Source of the DNA: Edaphochlamys debaryana
Taxonomy: Eukaryota; Chlorophyta; Chlorophyceae; Chlamydomonadales
Assembly: GCA_016858145.1 (NCBI GenBank)
Contig: JAEHOE010000032.1
Span: 434,001 to 498,000, forward strand
DNA: 64,000 bases
Direction: 5' to 3'
Shown: piece after piece, positions 35,117 through 46,819 of the stretch
Position numbering within the stretch: the stretch's first letter is position 1
How the letters are laid out: every line of letters begins with the position of its first letter
Position numbers and translations under genes: made by a program
Notes under the pieces: generated by a model
Seen by the model: the letters and a program-made list of their open reading frames with translations, nothing else
The model's database searches: none
Told to the model about the DNA's origin: nothing

Positions 35117-38100
35117 ATGCCTCAAGGCAGCATAGGACCGTGGGTCCTCTGTTTAGCGAAACGCGGCTTCCTGATTGGAAGGCAAACGCAGCCGCGGACT
35201 CGGACGTGAGCTGCCAGGCGCTTGGGGGCGATGGCCAGGGTTAGGGCCGGGCCCCGGCTAGCACGGCTAGCAGCACCCAAGCAACTTGCCTCCGCTCCTC
35301 TAGCCCCTGCCGCTCGCCCTCTCCTCAGACATCCCCTGCTCTCACACCAGCCCTAGCCACAACCCCACAGCCCCTGGCGAGGCGAGGCAACGCGGTCGCT
35401 CCACTGCGCCGCTTGAGCACCCCCTCCACCCCCCAACCCCAACCAACCCCACTCTCCCAGCCACATCCCAACCTGTAAACCCCTCCTCCACCCCTCCTCC
35501 ACCCCAAACCCCACCCCAAACCCCACCCCAAACCTCACCCCAAACCCCACCCGCCCCAACCCAACCCAACCCAACCCAACCCAACCCCCCAGGTTCAACC
35601 TGGCCGTCGCCAAGACCCGCGTGCTCAAGCTGCTGGACGACCGCACGCCCGTGCCCTTCAAGAAGTTCTTCTCGGGCCCGCTCTACGACTCCCTGCTGAA
35701 CGCCTGCCTGCTCTACTTCACGTCGCGCTTCATGCACGAGTGAGCGGGCGGGAGAGGGAGGGACAGGGGGTCTGGGCGGGGCGGCGGGGTGGGGTGTGGG
35801 ACTGCAGGGCGGGTGGCGCTTCGCGGCGGCAGGTGCGCCTGTGGGCCTGAGCTACAGCCCCTGCCTGGCGCGCCTCCCTCTCCTCACCCTCACTCACCCT
35901 CTCCTCCCCTCCCCTTTCCTCTTCCCCCGTCTCCGCCCTCCTCTCCCTCTTCGTCACCTCCCCGCCCCCTCTCCGCCCCCCTCCCCCCCCTCCCCCAGCT
36001 GGATCGTCAAGGCCATGGACAAGGCCCGCAAGCAGCACATGGAGGGCTACAACCCCTACGCAGTGGCGCAGCGCCTGGCGGAGCTGGACGAGGTGGGGGG
36101 GGAAGGCGGGGGGGGGGAGGGGAGGGAGGGGGAGAGGGAGAGGGAGAAGGATGGGGAGGGGAGGGGACGGAGGGAGGGAGGGGGAGGGGAGGGGAGAGCG
36201 TCTTTAGCTGAGCGGGAGGGGGGAGAGGGAGGGGGCAGCGGCAGGGGGACGGGGAGGGGGGAAGGGGGGGTCAGGTCGGGAACCGTCAGATCGTAGCCCA
36301 TGCATCGGGAGTGCGGATTCCCGGGGGCAGGAAGGCAAGCTTCACACCTCTCTGAACTCACCCACCGCAGGAGATGGAGGCTCAGCGCCTGGAGCTGTCC
36401 CCAATCTACTCCCAGATCATTCTGCGCTACTCGACCTTCGACAAGCCGCAGCAGGACCGCATGTTCTACGAGTCCCTCTACGAGACGCTGGTGAGGGGGG
36501 GGGGGGGGAGGGGGCTGGGCCCGCGGTGAGGGAAGGGTGCGGAGGAAAAGGGCGGGGAAAGGGCAGGAACTCACATCAGCCTTGCCTAAGAAGCTCGCTA
36601 CATACCGGCATTGGCACTGACGGGATACGACGGACACCTCCCCCTCTTCCCCCTCACCACCCTCCTCCTCCTCCCCCCCTTTCCCCAGGTGGCGATCCTG
36701 GTGGACGCCTTCTGCTCCCCCAAGATGACGGGGGCCGTGCCCACGGGCGCGGCGGGGCCGGGCGCGGGGCAGGCGGGCGGGCAAGGCGGCGGCGCGGCGG
36801 CGGCCGCAGCCGCGGCGGCCGCGGCAGCGGCGGCGGCGGCCGCCAACGCCGGCGGCGCCGACGGGCAGTCCAGCAACGCTGCCGCCGAGCTGGCCGCCAG
36901 TCGGCGGTCGGACATTGAGGGGGAGATCGGGGGCATGTTTCGGTCCCGGCACTTCAACTCCAACGCCCGGAAATACGAAGCGCCGCGGTGAGATCGAGGG
37001 AAGGGGGCACGGGACCAAGGTGCAGACGGTGGAGGAGGGAGGGGCAGGGCAACCGTTTCGAATGCGAAAGAGGTGTCGACCGCCTACGGGGCGGGATGTG
37101 CAGGTCCCTTGTCGACGGAGGTCGTCCAAGAAAGCAGGACCGTGTCAAGAGCCTACGGGGCGCCGCGGCGTGAGCTGCACAGGCGTCGTGTGACTCGTGT
37201 CCACAACGACGGACCCCTAAACTCCCTCCACCACCACCCCACCCCCCCGCCACCCCTCCCCAGCTCCGTGGACACCCTGGGCGTCAAGGAGCTGTACGCG
37301 CTCAAGCACGAGACCAGCAACCGAGCGCTTAACGCCAAGATGCTGTCGTCGCTCTACGCCAAGCCGCCCTCGCTGGCGGTGCAGGTCAGCGCACTCAGCA
37401 GTCCGCAGCCGCGCGCAGGGGCGCTTGGGCGGAGGGGCCGTGGCCGGGGCGCGAGGGGGGCGAATCGGCGGGCAGCAGGAGCAGACGCAAGGCTGCGTCT
37501 CGTGGGTACCGGTTTGCGCCCCGTTCCTTACGCCCCCACCCCACACATCCCTGGCTTATGCAAGCAGCCCTCATGACACACACCGCCCACCCACCCAACC
37601 ACCCAGGTCGCCTCCGTGACTAACTCGCCCCTCATCTCCCAGTACATCTCCTCCCCCATCGTGGCGCGGGCGCGGGTTAAGGACCCGCTGGCGCGCAAGG
37701 CCATGTTCGAGAGCCTGGAGCGGGGGGAGAAGGTGCGGGGGGGGAAGGGAGGGAGGGGAGGGGGAGAGGAGAGGGGAGGGGAGGGGATGTTTGTTGCTGA
37801 GCGGGATTGCGCCGACGCCCGGGGAGGGGAGAGGGGTAGGGGAGCGTTGGGTATGGGGCACCACCCGGGCCGAGGTCTCGGGACTGGGACTCCAGGGACC
37901 AGCCTCAGGGGCTGACCCCACCCCACGCCCTTCCCCCAACCCCCTCCCCCCCAGGCCTCCGCCCGCACCAAGCTCAGCCGCGCCTTCAAGTCCATCGCCA
38001 CGGCCCGGGGGGTGGAAGTGGGCACACTCAGGTGAGCGCCGGGGGGGTCCCTCGGGGGGGTCCCTTGCGGCTCGGGTCCTGCGCAAGGAGTCTTGTGGGT

Positions 38101-38698
38101 GCCGGCCTGTGACCCGCCGTCCTCCGCTCCACCACAGCCGCCGTCCTCGCTTACCACCTCCATGCGCCCCAACACTCCACGTCTCTTCAGCTCCTCTTCA
38201 TCTCCATCGCCCCCCTTTGTACTCCCCAGGGACAACCTGTCAAGGCTCAACACGGACGCAGCCGCCGCCGCGGAGGTAGGCCTGCTGCCCGCGGATCGCT
38301 CCTACAAGGACCGTCGGGCGGTGCCACGTGGCATCGTGGCGCCCGAGTCGGTTGGCCTCTCGGCGGACGAGCAGTTCAACTCCCTCGCATTACTCAAGCG
38401 GTACATCCTGTACGGACCGCTGCTGGGCTTCGCGCCCGGGCAGCCGCAGCAGGGCGGGGGCCCACCCGGGCCCCAGGCGAGCAACGGGGGGACGTCGTTC
38501 TCGGGCGGGGTATCGGCCGGGGCGCTGTCGGGAGGGGTGGTGACGATGACGGGGGGGCTGGCGCCCAGTGGGAGTGCGGGCGGTGCCGGGGCGGGGCTGG
38601 TCGGGGTGAGCAGCGGAGGGGCCGCCGCGCCCGGGGGTCTCTCGGGCGTGAGCGCGGCGGCGGCGGCGTTCTCGCGGTTACCGCGCGTTGCGGGGTAG
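35117..38698 (+). CDS. Unknown protein, weakly PPP1R36-like
   Basis: Exons 35117-35205 (uncertain), 35593-35739, 35999-36092, 36371-36490, 36689-36987, 37264-37384, 37607-37732, 37955-38031, 38230-38698; 1542 nt = 513 aa, in phase. Exons 2-9 are well supported by splice sites and composition. The first exon (MPQGSIGPWVLC) is chosen only because its phase and upstream stop fit. The order of conserved-looking pieces (VPFKKFFSGPLYDSLLNACLLY, then LSPIYSQIILRYSTFDKPQQDR, MFYESLYETLVAILVDAF) recalls the PPP1R36 inhibitor-type domain, a ciliary/testis protein in animals, but I hold this weakly. Residues from an all-Ala run of about 17 (36797-36845) and the Gly/Ser/Ala C-terminus are low complexity. 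No signal peptide or membrane span is evident. Confidence 0.6.
35410..35592. repeat. C-rich minisatellite in intron 1 (CCCCAAA/CCCCACC and CCCAA units)
   Basis: Repeated ACCCCAAACCCC blocks followed by seven or so CCAAC units, ending directly at the 3' splice site CCCCCCAG|G at 35592. The tract acts as an unusually long pyrimidine/adenine 3' splice region. Confidence 0.7.
36093..36280. repeat. Purine tract (GGGGAGGGAG) in intron 3
   Basis: Almost 190 bp of nearly pure G/A on the plus strand right after a GTGGGG donor. It faces a pyrimidine tract (35880-35998) in the preceding intron. Such tracts can form triplex or quadruplex DNA. Confidence 0.6.
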
Positions 38699-39602
38699 TC
38701 AAACCACCGTGGGAGTCACGGGGGGCAGGTGCAGGGGCTGGATATTGAGTGCACGATGTGGGGGGGTAACCGCGGCGGGGACGCGGGGCTGGGGGTAGAG
38801 CCGTAGAGGGTAGGATGGTCTGCGCTGTGTGGAGCGTGTGAGGTGCATGGTAGATGGTGGTAGCAAGGGCAAAGTGGTGCCTCGTGGGGCGAGCGGCCTT
38901 CTCGGGTGGGACTGAGCGTAGGATGGCCTTGCAGGAGGGCAGGGCCCACAAGATGAGCATTCGTATCAAATATGGGCGTGGTTCGAGCGCTGTGGGTGCA
39001 GGTTTGGCATTCGCAGCGGTCTTCGCTGGCCGGTTCAAGGAGGGGGCGCAGGAAGGTGCCAGGATTGAAACGGGTTGGCGGCGTGCCGGTCGCGGAGGCC
39101 CGATTGCATTTGCCGCGTGTTCGGCTATGTCCTCCACTTCACAGCGGCTTACATGTAAAACGTTCGTGGTATGAGGACTGGACAGAGTCGCGCGCATAAC
39201 TCACCGAGCGCCGCAATGTCAAGTTATTTTGCGACAAGCTGAGGAGTTGCTGCCGCAATAGGCTAGACTGACATCGACAGCGTGATAAACGTACTTGACC
39301 ACATACAGCGACCCATACCGTGCTTGCAGGCTTGGGCCCGCGACATCCGCTTTCGGCACGCCGCCCGTGCAGCGGCAGAGTAGGTCTTCTAGTGCCATAG
39401 TATCACCTTATACTACAAGGTGCAGAGTCCACACGGCTGGGGTTGGCGCCTCTCCGGACTAGCACGGACCCCGCCCTCGATACCCCACCACCCCACGCAC
39501 ACACGCCGCGGCGCCACCCAAGCCCCACCACTGGCCAGCCGTCCGGCCAGCTAACAGGGTCTCAGTGCCTGAGTGGCTGCCAAGCCACCGGTCGGGGCGG
39601 GC
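38699..39602. other. Intergenic DNA before the AFG2-like gene
   Basis: About 900 bp containing a TGTAA signal at 39154-39158 for the upstream gene and, to its right, the promoter region of the AAA ATPase gene. No TATA box seen. A further N-terminal exon of the ATPase could be hidden here. Confidence 0.45.
39154..39158 (+). promoter_or_regulatory. Candidate TGTAA poly(A) signal of the PPP1R36-like gene
   Basis: Lies about 455 bp after the stop at 38698. Confidence 0.45.
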
Positions 39603-42600
39603 ATGGAGCCTCCAGCGCCAGCGGCTGCACCGGCGGAGGCGCAGCCCGCCGAGGCGGCCGCACGCGCCCTGGCAGGCCTCTCCCTCGGCCCCTCGCCCCA
39701 CACACCAGCGGCCCCGTCCACCCCAGCCCCGCCTGCCGGCCCTTGCGGCAACAGCGACAACCCTCCCGGGAGTAGCACCAGCGGGGACGCGGAGACAACT
39801 GGAACCGCTGAAGCGAGTCCTAGCGCCTCCAGCTCGGCGGTCGCAGGCAACCCCGGTGCGATGCAGGCGCTGAGGGAGCTGGTGTGCTGGCCGGTGCGGT
39901 TCGCCGCGGAGGGCCGGGCGCTGGGCGTGCGCTGGCCGCGGGGACTGCTGCTGCACGGCCCGCCCGGCTGCGGCAAGACGCTCATGGTGCAGGCCGTGGC
40001 GGGTGCGTGGGGGCGGGGCGGGGCGGGTGGGACGGGGCGTTGGGTGTTGCCGGTGTGGGGCGTGCGGCGTGCCCCACTGGGGAGCACGTTGAGGGCCACC
40101 TTATGGGCGCGCATGTCGGCATGAGGGCTGGGGACGTCGGTTATGTTGTGGTGAAATCAGCATGTGGCGGGGCGGTGCACAGGACGAGTTCAGAGCGCGC
40201 CTGGCAGCCCCTGCTCCTCCACGTCTCAATCCGCCGAGGGGTCAAGTGCACTCGCCCCTGCACCGCCTGCTCCTCGGGTTGTCTTAGTCCGGCCTTGGCT
40301 TGAGCGCCCCTGCACCGCCGAACTTGCCGCCCTCTCCCCCTCCCCCGCAGCCGAGGCCGGCGCCGCCCTGCACGTGCTGACGTCATCCCGGGTGGTGGGC
40401 GCCTTCACGGGCGAGAGCGAGCGGCGCCTTCGGGAGGCCTTCGCGGCGGCGCAGGCGGACGCGGACGCGGGCCGCGTGGCGGTGGTCTTCCTGGACGAGG
40501 TGCGTACGGCATGTACGGCGTGTACGGCACGTGACGGTTTGCCCATGCTGTACGGCCTCACTTGTACCTGCCAAAACGCATCTTTTTTACCGCGCATCCC
40601 CGCCAGACCCGGTTGCACGTTGCCTCAATCGCTCCGTGCGGCACCCAATCCTTGCTCCTGTCCAGGTGGACGCGCTGTGCCCCCGCCGCGACGGCGGCCG
40701 CTCTCATGACACGCGCCTCGTGGCGCAGCTCCTCACCCTGCTCGACGGCGCCGCCACCGGCCGGCCAACCGGCCTGACGGCGCCGCCAGCCGCCGCCGCC
40801 GCCTCTACGGGGAGCGCAGCCGGCAGCGGCGGCGGCGGCGGCGGTTGTAGCGGTCACCTGGTGGTGGTTGGCGCCACCAACCGCCCCAACGCCCTGGACC
40901 CCGCGCTGCGGCGTCCCGGGCGGTTGGATCGAGAGGTCATGGTGGCGCTGCCGGATACGGTGCAGCGGGCAGACATCCTCAGGTGCGTGCGGGGCCCAAC
41001 CCTTGGGCCTGGCCGGGCCCGGAAGGCTCAGCGCCGGGGCCTGCCGGGGCCTGGGCTTGAATGCATGTCTGGCCACGCCTGGGCCGGGGGGGACCGCCTC
41101 GCCGCTACCTGCTGCCGCAATTGCCGAGGTGGAGGCGGTCAGGTGACCGGCTACCACCGTAACCCCGCTGCTACCTTATCCCCTAAGCGCTTTTCCTTCT
41201 GTGCCCCCAGGCTGCACACGCGGGGCCTACAGCTCGCCGCTGACGCCGACCTGACGGCGGTGGCGGCCGCCGCGCACGGCTACAGCGGCGCCGACCTGGC
41301 GGCGGCGGCGCGGGAGGCAGCCATGGCGGCGCTGGCGGAGGTGGCGGCGGAGGCGTACGGCATCGGCGGCGGCGGCGGCCCGGCGGCGCTGGGGTCGGGC
41401 CCGCTGCCTCCGCTGGTGGTGCGTGGGGCGCATCTGGCGGCGGCGCTGCGGAAGGTGCGTCCCTCCATCGTGAGGGGCGCCGAGGTGGACATCCCCCCCG
41501 TCAGGTGGGGGTTTGGTCGGGTTCAACCCTGATCAGTTCTGTTTATGACTCGAGAGGCGACATTACATGGCGAGTGCTGCCCTTGTCGTCATGTCTCTGC
41601 CTGCCGCTGCCGATCTGCGTTTCTAGCTCCCTGGCTGCATTGCCGGTGCTCCCGGTACGCTGTCGTTCCACTCGGTCGCTGCCCCGCTTGCCCGCTGCCG
41701 GCACTCGTATCCCGGCCTGCCAATGCTCTGCACTGTAGCTGCTTGCCGCCTCCCTGCCTTGCCCTATGGAAGCACCCCTGCTGTAAGCTGCCCATCTGCC
41801 TCCTGTGATTGCCTGCACGCCCTGTAGCTGGGACGACGTGGGGGGCCTGGAGGACGTCAAGCGTCGGCTGCGGCAGGCCGTGGAGTGGCCGCTGCGGCAC
41901 GCGGACGCCTTCGAGCGCCTGGGGCTGGCCGCGCCGCGGGGCGTGCTGCTGCACGGGCCGCCGGGTGAGGACAGCACGCCCTTCTGGGGACTCGCACACC
42001 GCTGCTGAGGGCTGTGCGGTGCTGTGCGGCTTGTTGACTCCCTCATTCCTTGCGCGGGTTGCTGTGTGTCCACTGGGAGCACGGGCTAGGGCTGATATCG
42101 CGAACGCAGCCCGCGCCCGGCCGCCTCTCTCCGAGCCCACCCACCCCCTGCCCCGGCCCCGACGCCCCCCAGGCTGCTCCAAGACCACCCTGGCGCGGGC
42201 TGCGGCCACCGCCAGCGGTGCTACCCTGCTCGCCATGTCCTGCGCACAGGTGGGAGTCGGGAAGTGCGGGAGCCCTGGGGGGGTGACCCCCTGCACGGAA
42301 CTGCCGATTGATTGTGATCTGGCATCGTGCTTGCGCATGCGCTCTCAGTGCTGCCGCTCACGCCTTCTCCTCTAGCCTCTTCCTCCTCCACCTGCCCTGG
42401 CCTCCCTCCTGGACCCCTCCGCCCCCATCCCTCACCCGGTCTCAACGCCCCCGCCCCTCCGTTCTCAACGCCCTCCCGCTCCCCCTCCCCTCCCCCCAGC
42501 TCTTCTCCATGTACGTGGGCGAGGGCGAGGCGGCGCTGAGGGACGCCTTCAAGCGAGCGCGCATGGCGGCGCCGGCCATCTTGTTCCTGGACGAGGTGGA

Positions 42601-43810
42601 GTCGGTGGCAGGTGGGCTCGGCAAAGGTTAAGAAGCCGCTGCCCGAGGCGAGCTTCGAAGGGCCTGGTCTCTGTCCGCTCTCCCCTCTTGGTCCCGAGCC
42701 CCAGCCCCCACCTCGCTGGCCCCTTGCGCTCTGCCCTGCCCACGTTGCCCCCGCACCACCACCACCACCACCACCCACAGGCAAGCGAGAGGAGGGCGGC
42801 GGCGGCTCGGCTGGAGGCCCTGACGCAGGCCTGCGGCTGCTGACCACCCTGCTGACGGAGATGGACGGGATCGAGCTGGCGGCGGGTGGGTTGGCGGTTG
42901 GCAGTTGGCGGTTGACGGTGGGCGGTGGGCACCTGGCCATGCCTAACCGCCCGCAGACGACCTTGTGCCAGTCATCCGAGTCCATCCAGTGGGCCCAGCG
43001 CCCAGGCCCAACCGAAACGCACACAGCCGAACCGGCCAGCCCTGCGCTGACTGGGTACCGCTCCACGTGTTGCCTACTTCACACCAGCGCCCCGGGACCA
43101 CTTCTGACCCCCAGCAAGTCTCCGCCATACCTTCCCAAACATGCCGGTTACCCCGCGCCCGCAGGCGTGCTGGTGCTGGGCGCCACCAACCGCCCCGGCG
43201 CCCTGGACCCCGCGCTGCTGCGGCCGGGCCGCTTCTCCACGCACCTCTACGTGCCGCCGCCGGACGAGCCGGGGCGCGCCGCGGCGCTGGCCGTGCACTG
43301 CCGCCGCCTGCCGCTGGGCGCTGACGTGGACCTGGGGGGCCTGGCGGCTCGCACGGAGGGCTACACGGGTGGGTGGAGCGGGCTGGAGGGGTGCTTGGGG
43401 GCTGTGCGGCGATGTGGGTTGGAGGAGGGGCACCGCGGAAGCTTTCCCCACGGCACGGCAGGCCTCTCTTTTAGAGTCCCAGGCTGCTTGCTTACGAGTT
43501 TGAACCCGCCTTGACCGTCGGCCCTCGTTCCTCGTCCGACCCAACGCCAGGCGCTGAGCTGGCGGCGGTGTGTCGGGAGGCAGCGCTGGCGGCGCTGCGG
43601 GAGGAAATGCAGGAACAGGCAATGGCGGCGGCGGCGGCGGGTGAAACCGGCAGCGGCGGCGAGGCCGACGCGAGGGCAGCCGTGGAGGTGGAAGCAGCCG
43701 GGGCTTCGGGTGTGGTGGCAGGGCGGCACTTCGAGGCCGCCTTGCGTGCGGTGCGGCCGGCACTGAGCGCTGCAGACCTTGCGGCGTACGCGGAGTGGGG
43801 CCGGCGGTAG
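39603..43810 (+). CDS. Double-AAA ATPase of the AFG2/SPATA5L1 type
   Basis: Ten exons: 39603-40002, 40351-40499, 40666-40982, 41211-41504, 41828-41964, 42173-42249, 42500-42611, 42781-42885, 43165-43368, 43551-43810; 2055 nt = 684 aa, in phase. CDC48-like hexameric ATPase; AFG2 proteins strip shuttling factors from pre-60S ribosomes, and SPATA5/SPATA5L1 also serve in the animal 55LCC complex. D1: GPPGCGKT (about 119), VVFLDE (178-183), [19 protein letters not shown]2: SWDDVGG, GPPGCSKT (429-436, the Cys-Ser form typical of AFG2), [28 protein letters not shown]. The C-terminal end ([20 protein letters not shown]) fits SPATA5L1 best. The N-terminus before D1 is only about 85 low-complexity residues, shorter than the usual N domain, so an upstream exon may be missing or the domain lost. 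The last 100 bp of the gene recur at 61.67 kb. Confidence 0.85.
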
Positions 43811-44829
43811 CTGCAGGGGTCTGTCTGGCGGGTTCTTGGTTTGGTAGGTGTTGCCGGCGTGCCGAAAGGGCTGGAGGCCTATGCGGGGTGACGGAGGCCG
43901 GCGGTAAAGGCATGACCCGCATGTGGAGAAGTGTATGCAGGTGCAGCTACCCACGCCCGGAGCCTGATCGAGGCAGGCGCCCCGCAACCCAACGGGGGCG
44001 CGCTTCGTGCCTCCTTTTCGGGCGATGTTGAAGCTGCAATACCTGCCTGCTGCAGGCCCCTGGGTCAGCGACGCTCAACGCCTGGGTCCCCGGGCCTGAC
44101 ACTCTGCGCAGCTGGTGCTGTGGAGGGGCGGGGCGCGCGTGTCAAGCAGCTGGCCAGCGTGTGTCATCGGCGCACGTAAGGCGGCATCTGAGACAGCCAT
44201 TTGTCCGTGTACTGTGCGGATCCCACACCAGCACCCCAATAATTGTTTCCGCACATCCCTCAGCTCGGGACCCCAATCGGGTTATCCCCACAACAGAGAG
44301 TGCCTTTAACACAAAACAATCACCCTGTCAGTTCTCGCCGAGATAAGTGCCAGTTCAGCAGTACAGGGACACATAGCACGAATTCTGTCTCCCACTCCCC
44401 ATGCGCCTGCAGCGCCTCTCGCGCTCGTAACACCCCGCCTCGGCCAGCGGTCGAAGCCCCTTCCCTGTACCTACGCCCAACGCCGACAGTCTTCCAAGGA
44501 CCTGAGTCAGGATCCCAGGCAATGCTCGTGCGGAACTCAATTGCAATAGATAACATAGCTCTGAGCTCACCCTCCCCGCGCCCCTCCTATCTAGCCCCTC
44601 CCCAACTGTGTCCTCGGCTGCGCCCTGGCGCCGCCTGGGCCTGCCAGAAGCGCCTCCACCGCACAGACACGGCGGTCTCACCCGGCGCTATGCACTGCAC
44701 TGCAACGCACTGCGCTGCATTGCGCTTTGCTTTAAACCCGACGCTATGCATGCAAGTTGTGCGCCCCTGCGGCCTCATGCTACGGCACATATGTACGGCA
44801 CATGTACGGGAAGAAGCCGAGGAGGCGCC
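43811..44829. other. Convergent 3' region between AFG2-like gene and hemoglobin copy A
   Basis: About 1 kb of 3' UTR/intergenic DNA, all inside the duplication. I found no TGTAA on the plus strand here: the expected site at 44175 reads CGTAA, whereas unit B has TGTAA at the same place (62136). Confidence 0.5.
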
Positions 44830-45923
44830 TCACACGCGGCCGAAGATGACGGGCTTGGTGGTGGCCACGATGCCCATGGCCTCCTCAATCAGGGGCGTTG
44901 GCACCTTTGGGGGCAGGGTTTGAAGTGAACAACGTTCATTGGGGGCAGGGGGCGAAGGGGCAGGGGGCGGAGGGGAAGGCGGAGGGCTGATGAGCTAGGT
45001 TGCGGATCAGCAGCAAGCAGCGCAGGCGCGTGATCTCGGATTGCATAAAGAGCCATGTGCACGGGTCCCTGTGACCGTGAGGGTTCCTGTGGCCACCGCT
45101 CGGTCAACCTCTTTCACTACCCCCCTAGCCCCCCGCTGCCCCATATATACACACCTGCAGCTCCGAGAGGGTGGTCAGCAGGTGGCCCGCCACCAGGTCA
45201 AAGTGCTCCTCCTGGGGTGAGTGCCCAGGCGGAAAGGGGGCGGGGGCGAGGCGGGAGGAGGGGAGGAGGTTAGCGATGCAGACCGTGTGGGGTAGCGCTT
45301 GCTTGCAACGAACCTTGTTGGCTGGCTGGTAGAGTAAGGCAGGGTGCTAGCGATCATGATTGTGCTTATCAACCTTGGCCCAAAGCTTGGGGACAGAGGA
45401 GGGGATAGCACGACAGCTGACGCCCCCCAGCCCCCAAGGCCAGCCCCTGCCAGCCTCCTCAGACGAGCGAGGCCGCACCCACTCAGGCCGCCTGGGCCGC
45501 CCCACCTCAAGTCCCTTCTCCAGAATGAGCCTTCGGTGCGCAGCGGCCAGGTCGCGGCCCTGGTAGGCACCCGCGCCACCAAGCACGTATGTCATGAAGG
45601 CGACCTGGGCAGGAGGTGAGCGATGGAGGGGTTAAAAGCAAAGCGCGATGCTGCGCAGTGCACGATGGCATGCTGCGCGGCGTTGGCTCGGGGACGGAGG
45701 TTACCCGTGCCATAACCTCGCCCCCAAATGTCCTCTGGTTGCTGTGGTGTGTGAGCGGCGTGCTCGCACCTGCTTGCGCTCTTGCGCCTTCATATCGACT
45801 CCCTCGCTCGAAGAATGGCATCAGGGCCGCATCCTTGAGCAGCCGCGCGTAGAAGATACCTACGGCGGCCTGCACCGCTTCCGCGCCTCCCAGACGATTG
45901 TAGAGCGACTGAGCGGTGTCCAT
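44830..45923 (-). pseudogene. Truncated (2-on-2) hemoglobin, copy A, frameshifted
   Basis: Same four-exon gene as copy B: 45923-45770, 45604-45506, 45211-45155, 44904-44830. Exon 1 has a 4-bp tandem duplication (CTCG on the plus strand, near 45806), so after MPFFE the frame changes to RGSRYEGARAQ and the first exon is 154 instead of 150 nt. Exon 2 also has TYVLGG where the family and copy B have TYVFGG. The other exons are identical by eye. Unless a different start or splice is used, no full globin can be made. It could be a recent pseudogene, or the 4 bp could be an assembly error; long reads would tell. Confidence 0.8.
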
Positions 45924-46819
45924 GGCTGCTGCGCGCTAAGTGGGCGGTGGCAAAGCACGTGTGAAGTCGGTCGGACGGGTCGATCTGATGTTTCTCTGGG
46001 TCGGACCATGAGTGCAAATGTGGCGTGCGGGTGAGTTATATTGGGGCAGGCTCTGGACGAGCGTCGCTGAGAGGTCGCGTGCTGTTCGATGTAAAGCCGA
46101 AACCACATCCGCATCCAGCTCGTCTCGAGAAGTGTTGTTCGCGGCATGGTAACCCAACGGCTGTCGAAGTCATGGACCCTCATGGACCTGCTGAGCTGCG
46201 CAGCAGGGCGCAGCAGTCAAGGCTTGCCCCTTGTTAGGGGGATTGTGTGTCAGATGTGGTGTGCAGTAACGAGGCTGATATGGGGGCAAACGCGGGGTAT
46301 CGACGCAGTGGGGGGGGGGAGCTGTGGTCCATTACCAACTGCCGTGCAGAAGTTGGACGAGAAAAAGGTAAAGGCAGAACTCATTGATGACGAGCAGTAT
46401 CCGCTGAGAAACGGTTGCATTGGCGTTGCCTCCTTCTTTGGCCTTTCATTTGCGGGACGACGGGCCGCGGCGGCCGCCCCAGAACCAACCTGGTCCGCGG
46501 GGACACACGAGGAGATATCATAACCACGCGGTGACCTTGAAGTGTTCGGTGCGAGCCCAATTCATGCTAACTACCTTACAGCTCTAAGGGTTCGCCTCAA
46601 TCAGCTGCCCGTAGCCTAAATTGAAGAGGGAGGGCGGAAGGTCTGAAGTCGGTAAATGGGGTTCGTGCCATGTTGTCACTAGCCACGCGAGGACACAGCA
46701 GATCGGCGATGCGTCGCGCATACAGCTGGAGCTTATGCATGTGCTGCGACACTTGCTGCGAGAGAAGTGCAAGCCAGCAAATATGCACACCGCGCCCTCC
46801 CACATCTCCGCAAGTCGCC
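45924..46819. other. Region between hemoglobin A and the retrotransposon
   Basis: About 900 bp. The first 120 bp belong to the duplication and hold the hemoglobin A promoter. The rest is single-copy in this window. A possible orphan exon is listed separately at 46350-46526. The junction with the element is at 46820, with no target-site duplication that I can match on the right. Confidence 0.45.
46350..46526 (+). other. Possible orphan coding exon
   Basis: After TGCCGTGCAG there is an open stretch beginning KLDEKKVKAELIDDEQYPL and continuing to a stop at 46524-46526 (ends GTHEEIS). Codon use is more A-rich than in neighbouring genes, and the charged start looks coding. The frame is open back to 46146. 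I recognise no family and see no partner exon. It may be the remnant of a gene cut by the retrotransposon or by the duplication. Confidence 0.25.

Larger units (their letters stand above)
43705..46043. repeat. Direct repeat unit A (about 2.34 kb segmental duplication)
   Basis: Matches 61666-64000 with a constant offset of 17961 (17957 after the 4-bp indel). It starts inside the last exon of the AFG2-like gene, includes its 3' UTR and the whole truncated-hemoglobin gene, and reaches past the hemoglobin promoter. By eye the copies differ at about six places: 44175, 44316, 45313, 45583, a 4-bp insertion near 45806, and about 46032. Unit B runs off the window, so the true length is unknown. Confidence 0.9.

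Noticed and set aside
35500..35592. CCCCAAA/CCCAA repeats as interstitial telomere
   Set aside because: Volvocalean telomeres are TTTTAGGG-type; units here are irregular and end exactly at a splice acceptor, so simple intronic minisatellite is the better reading.
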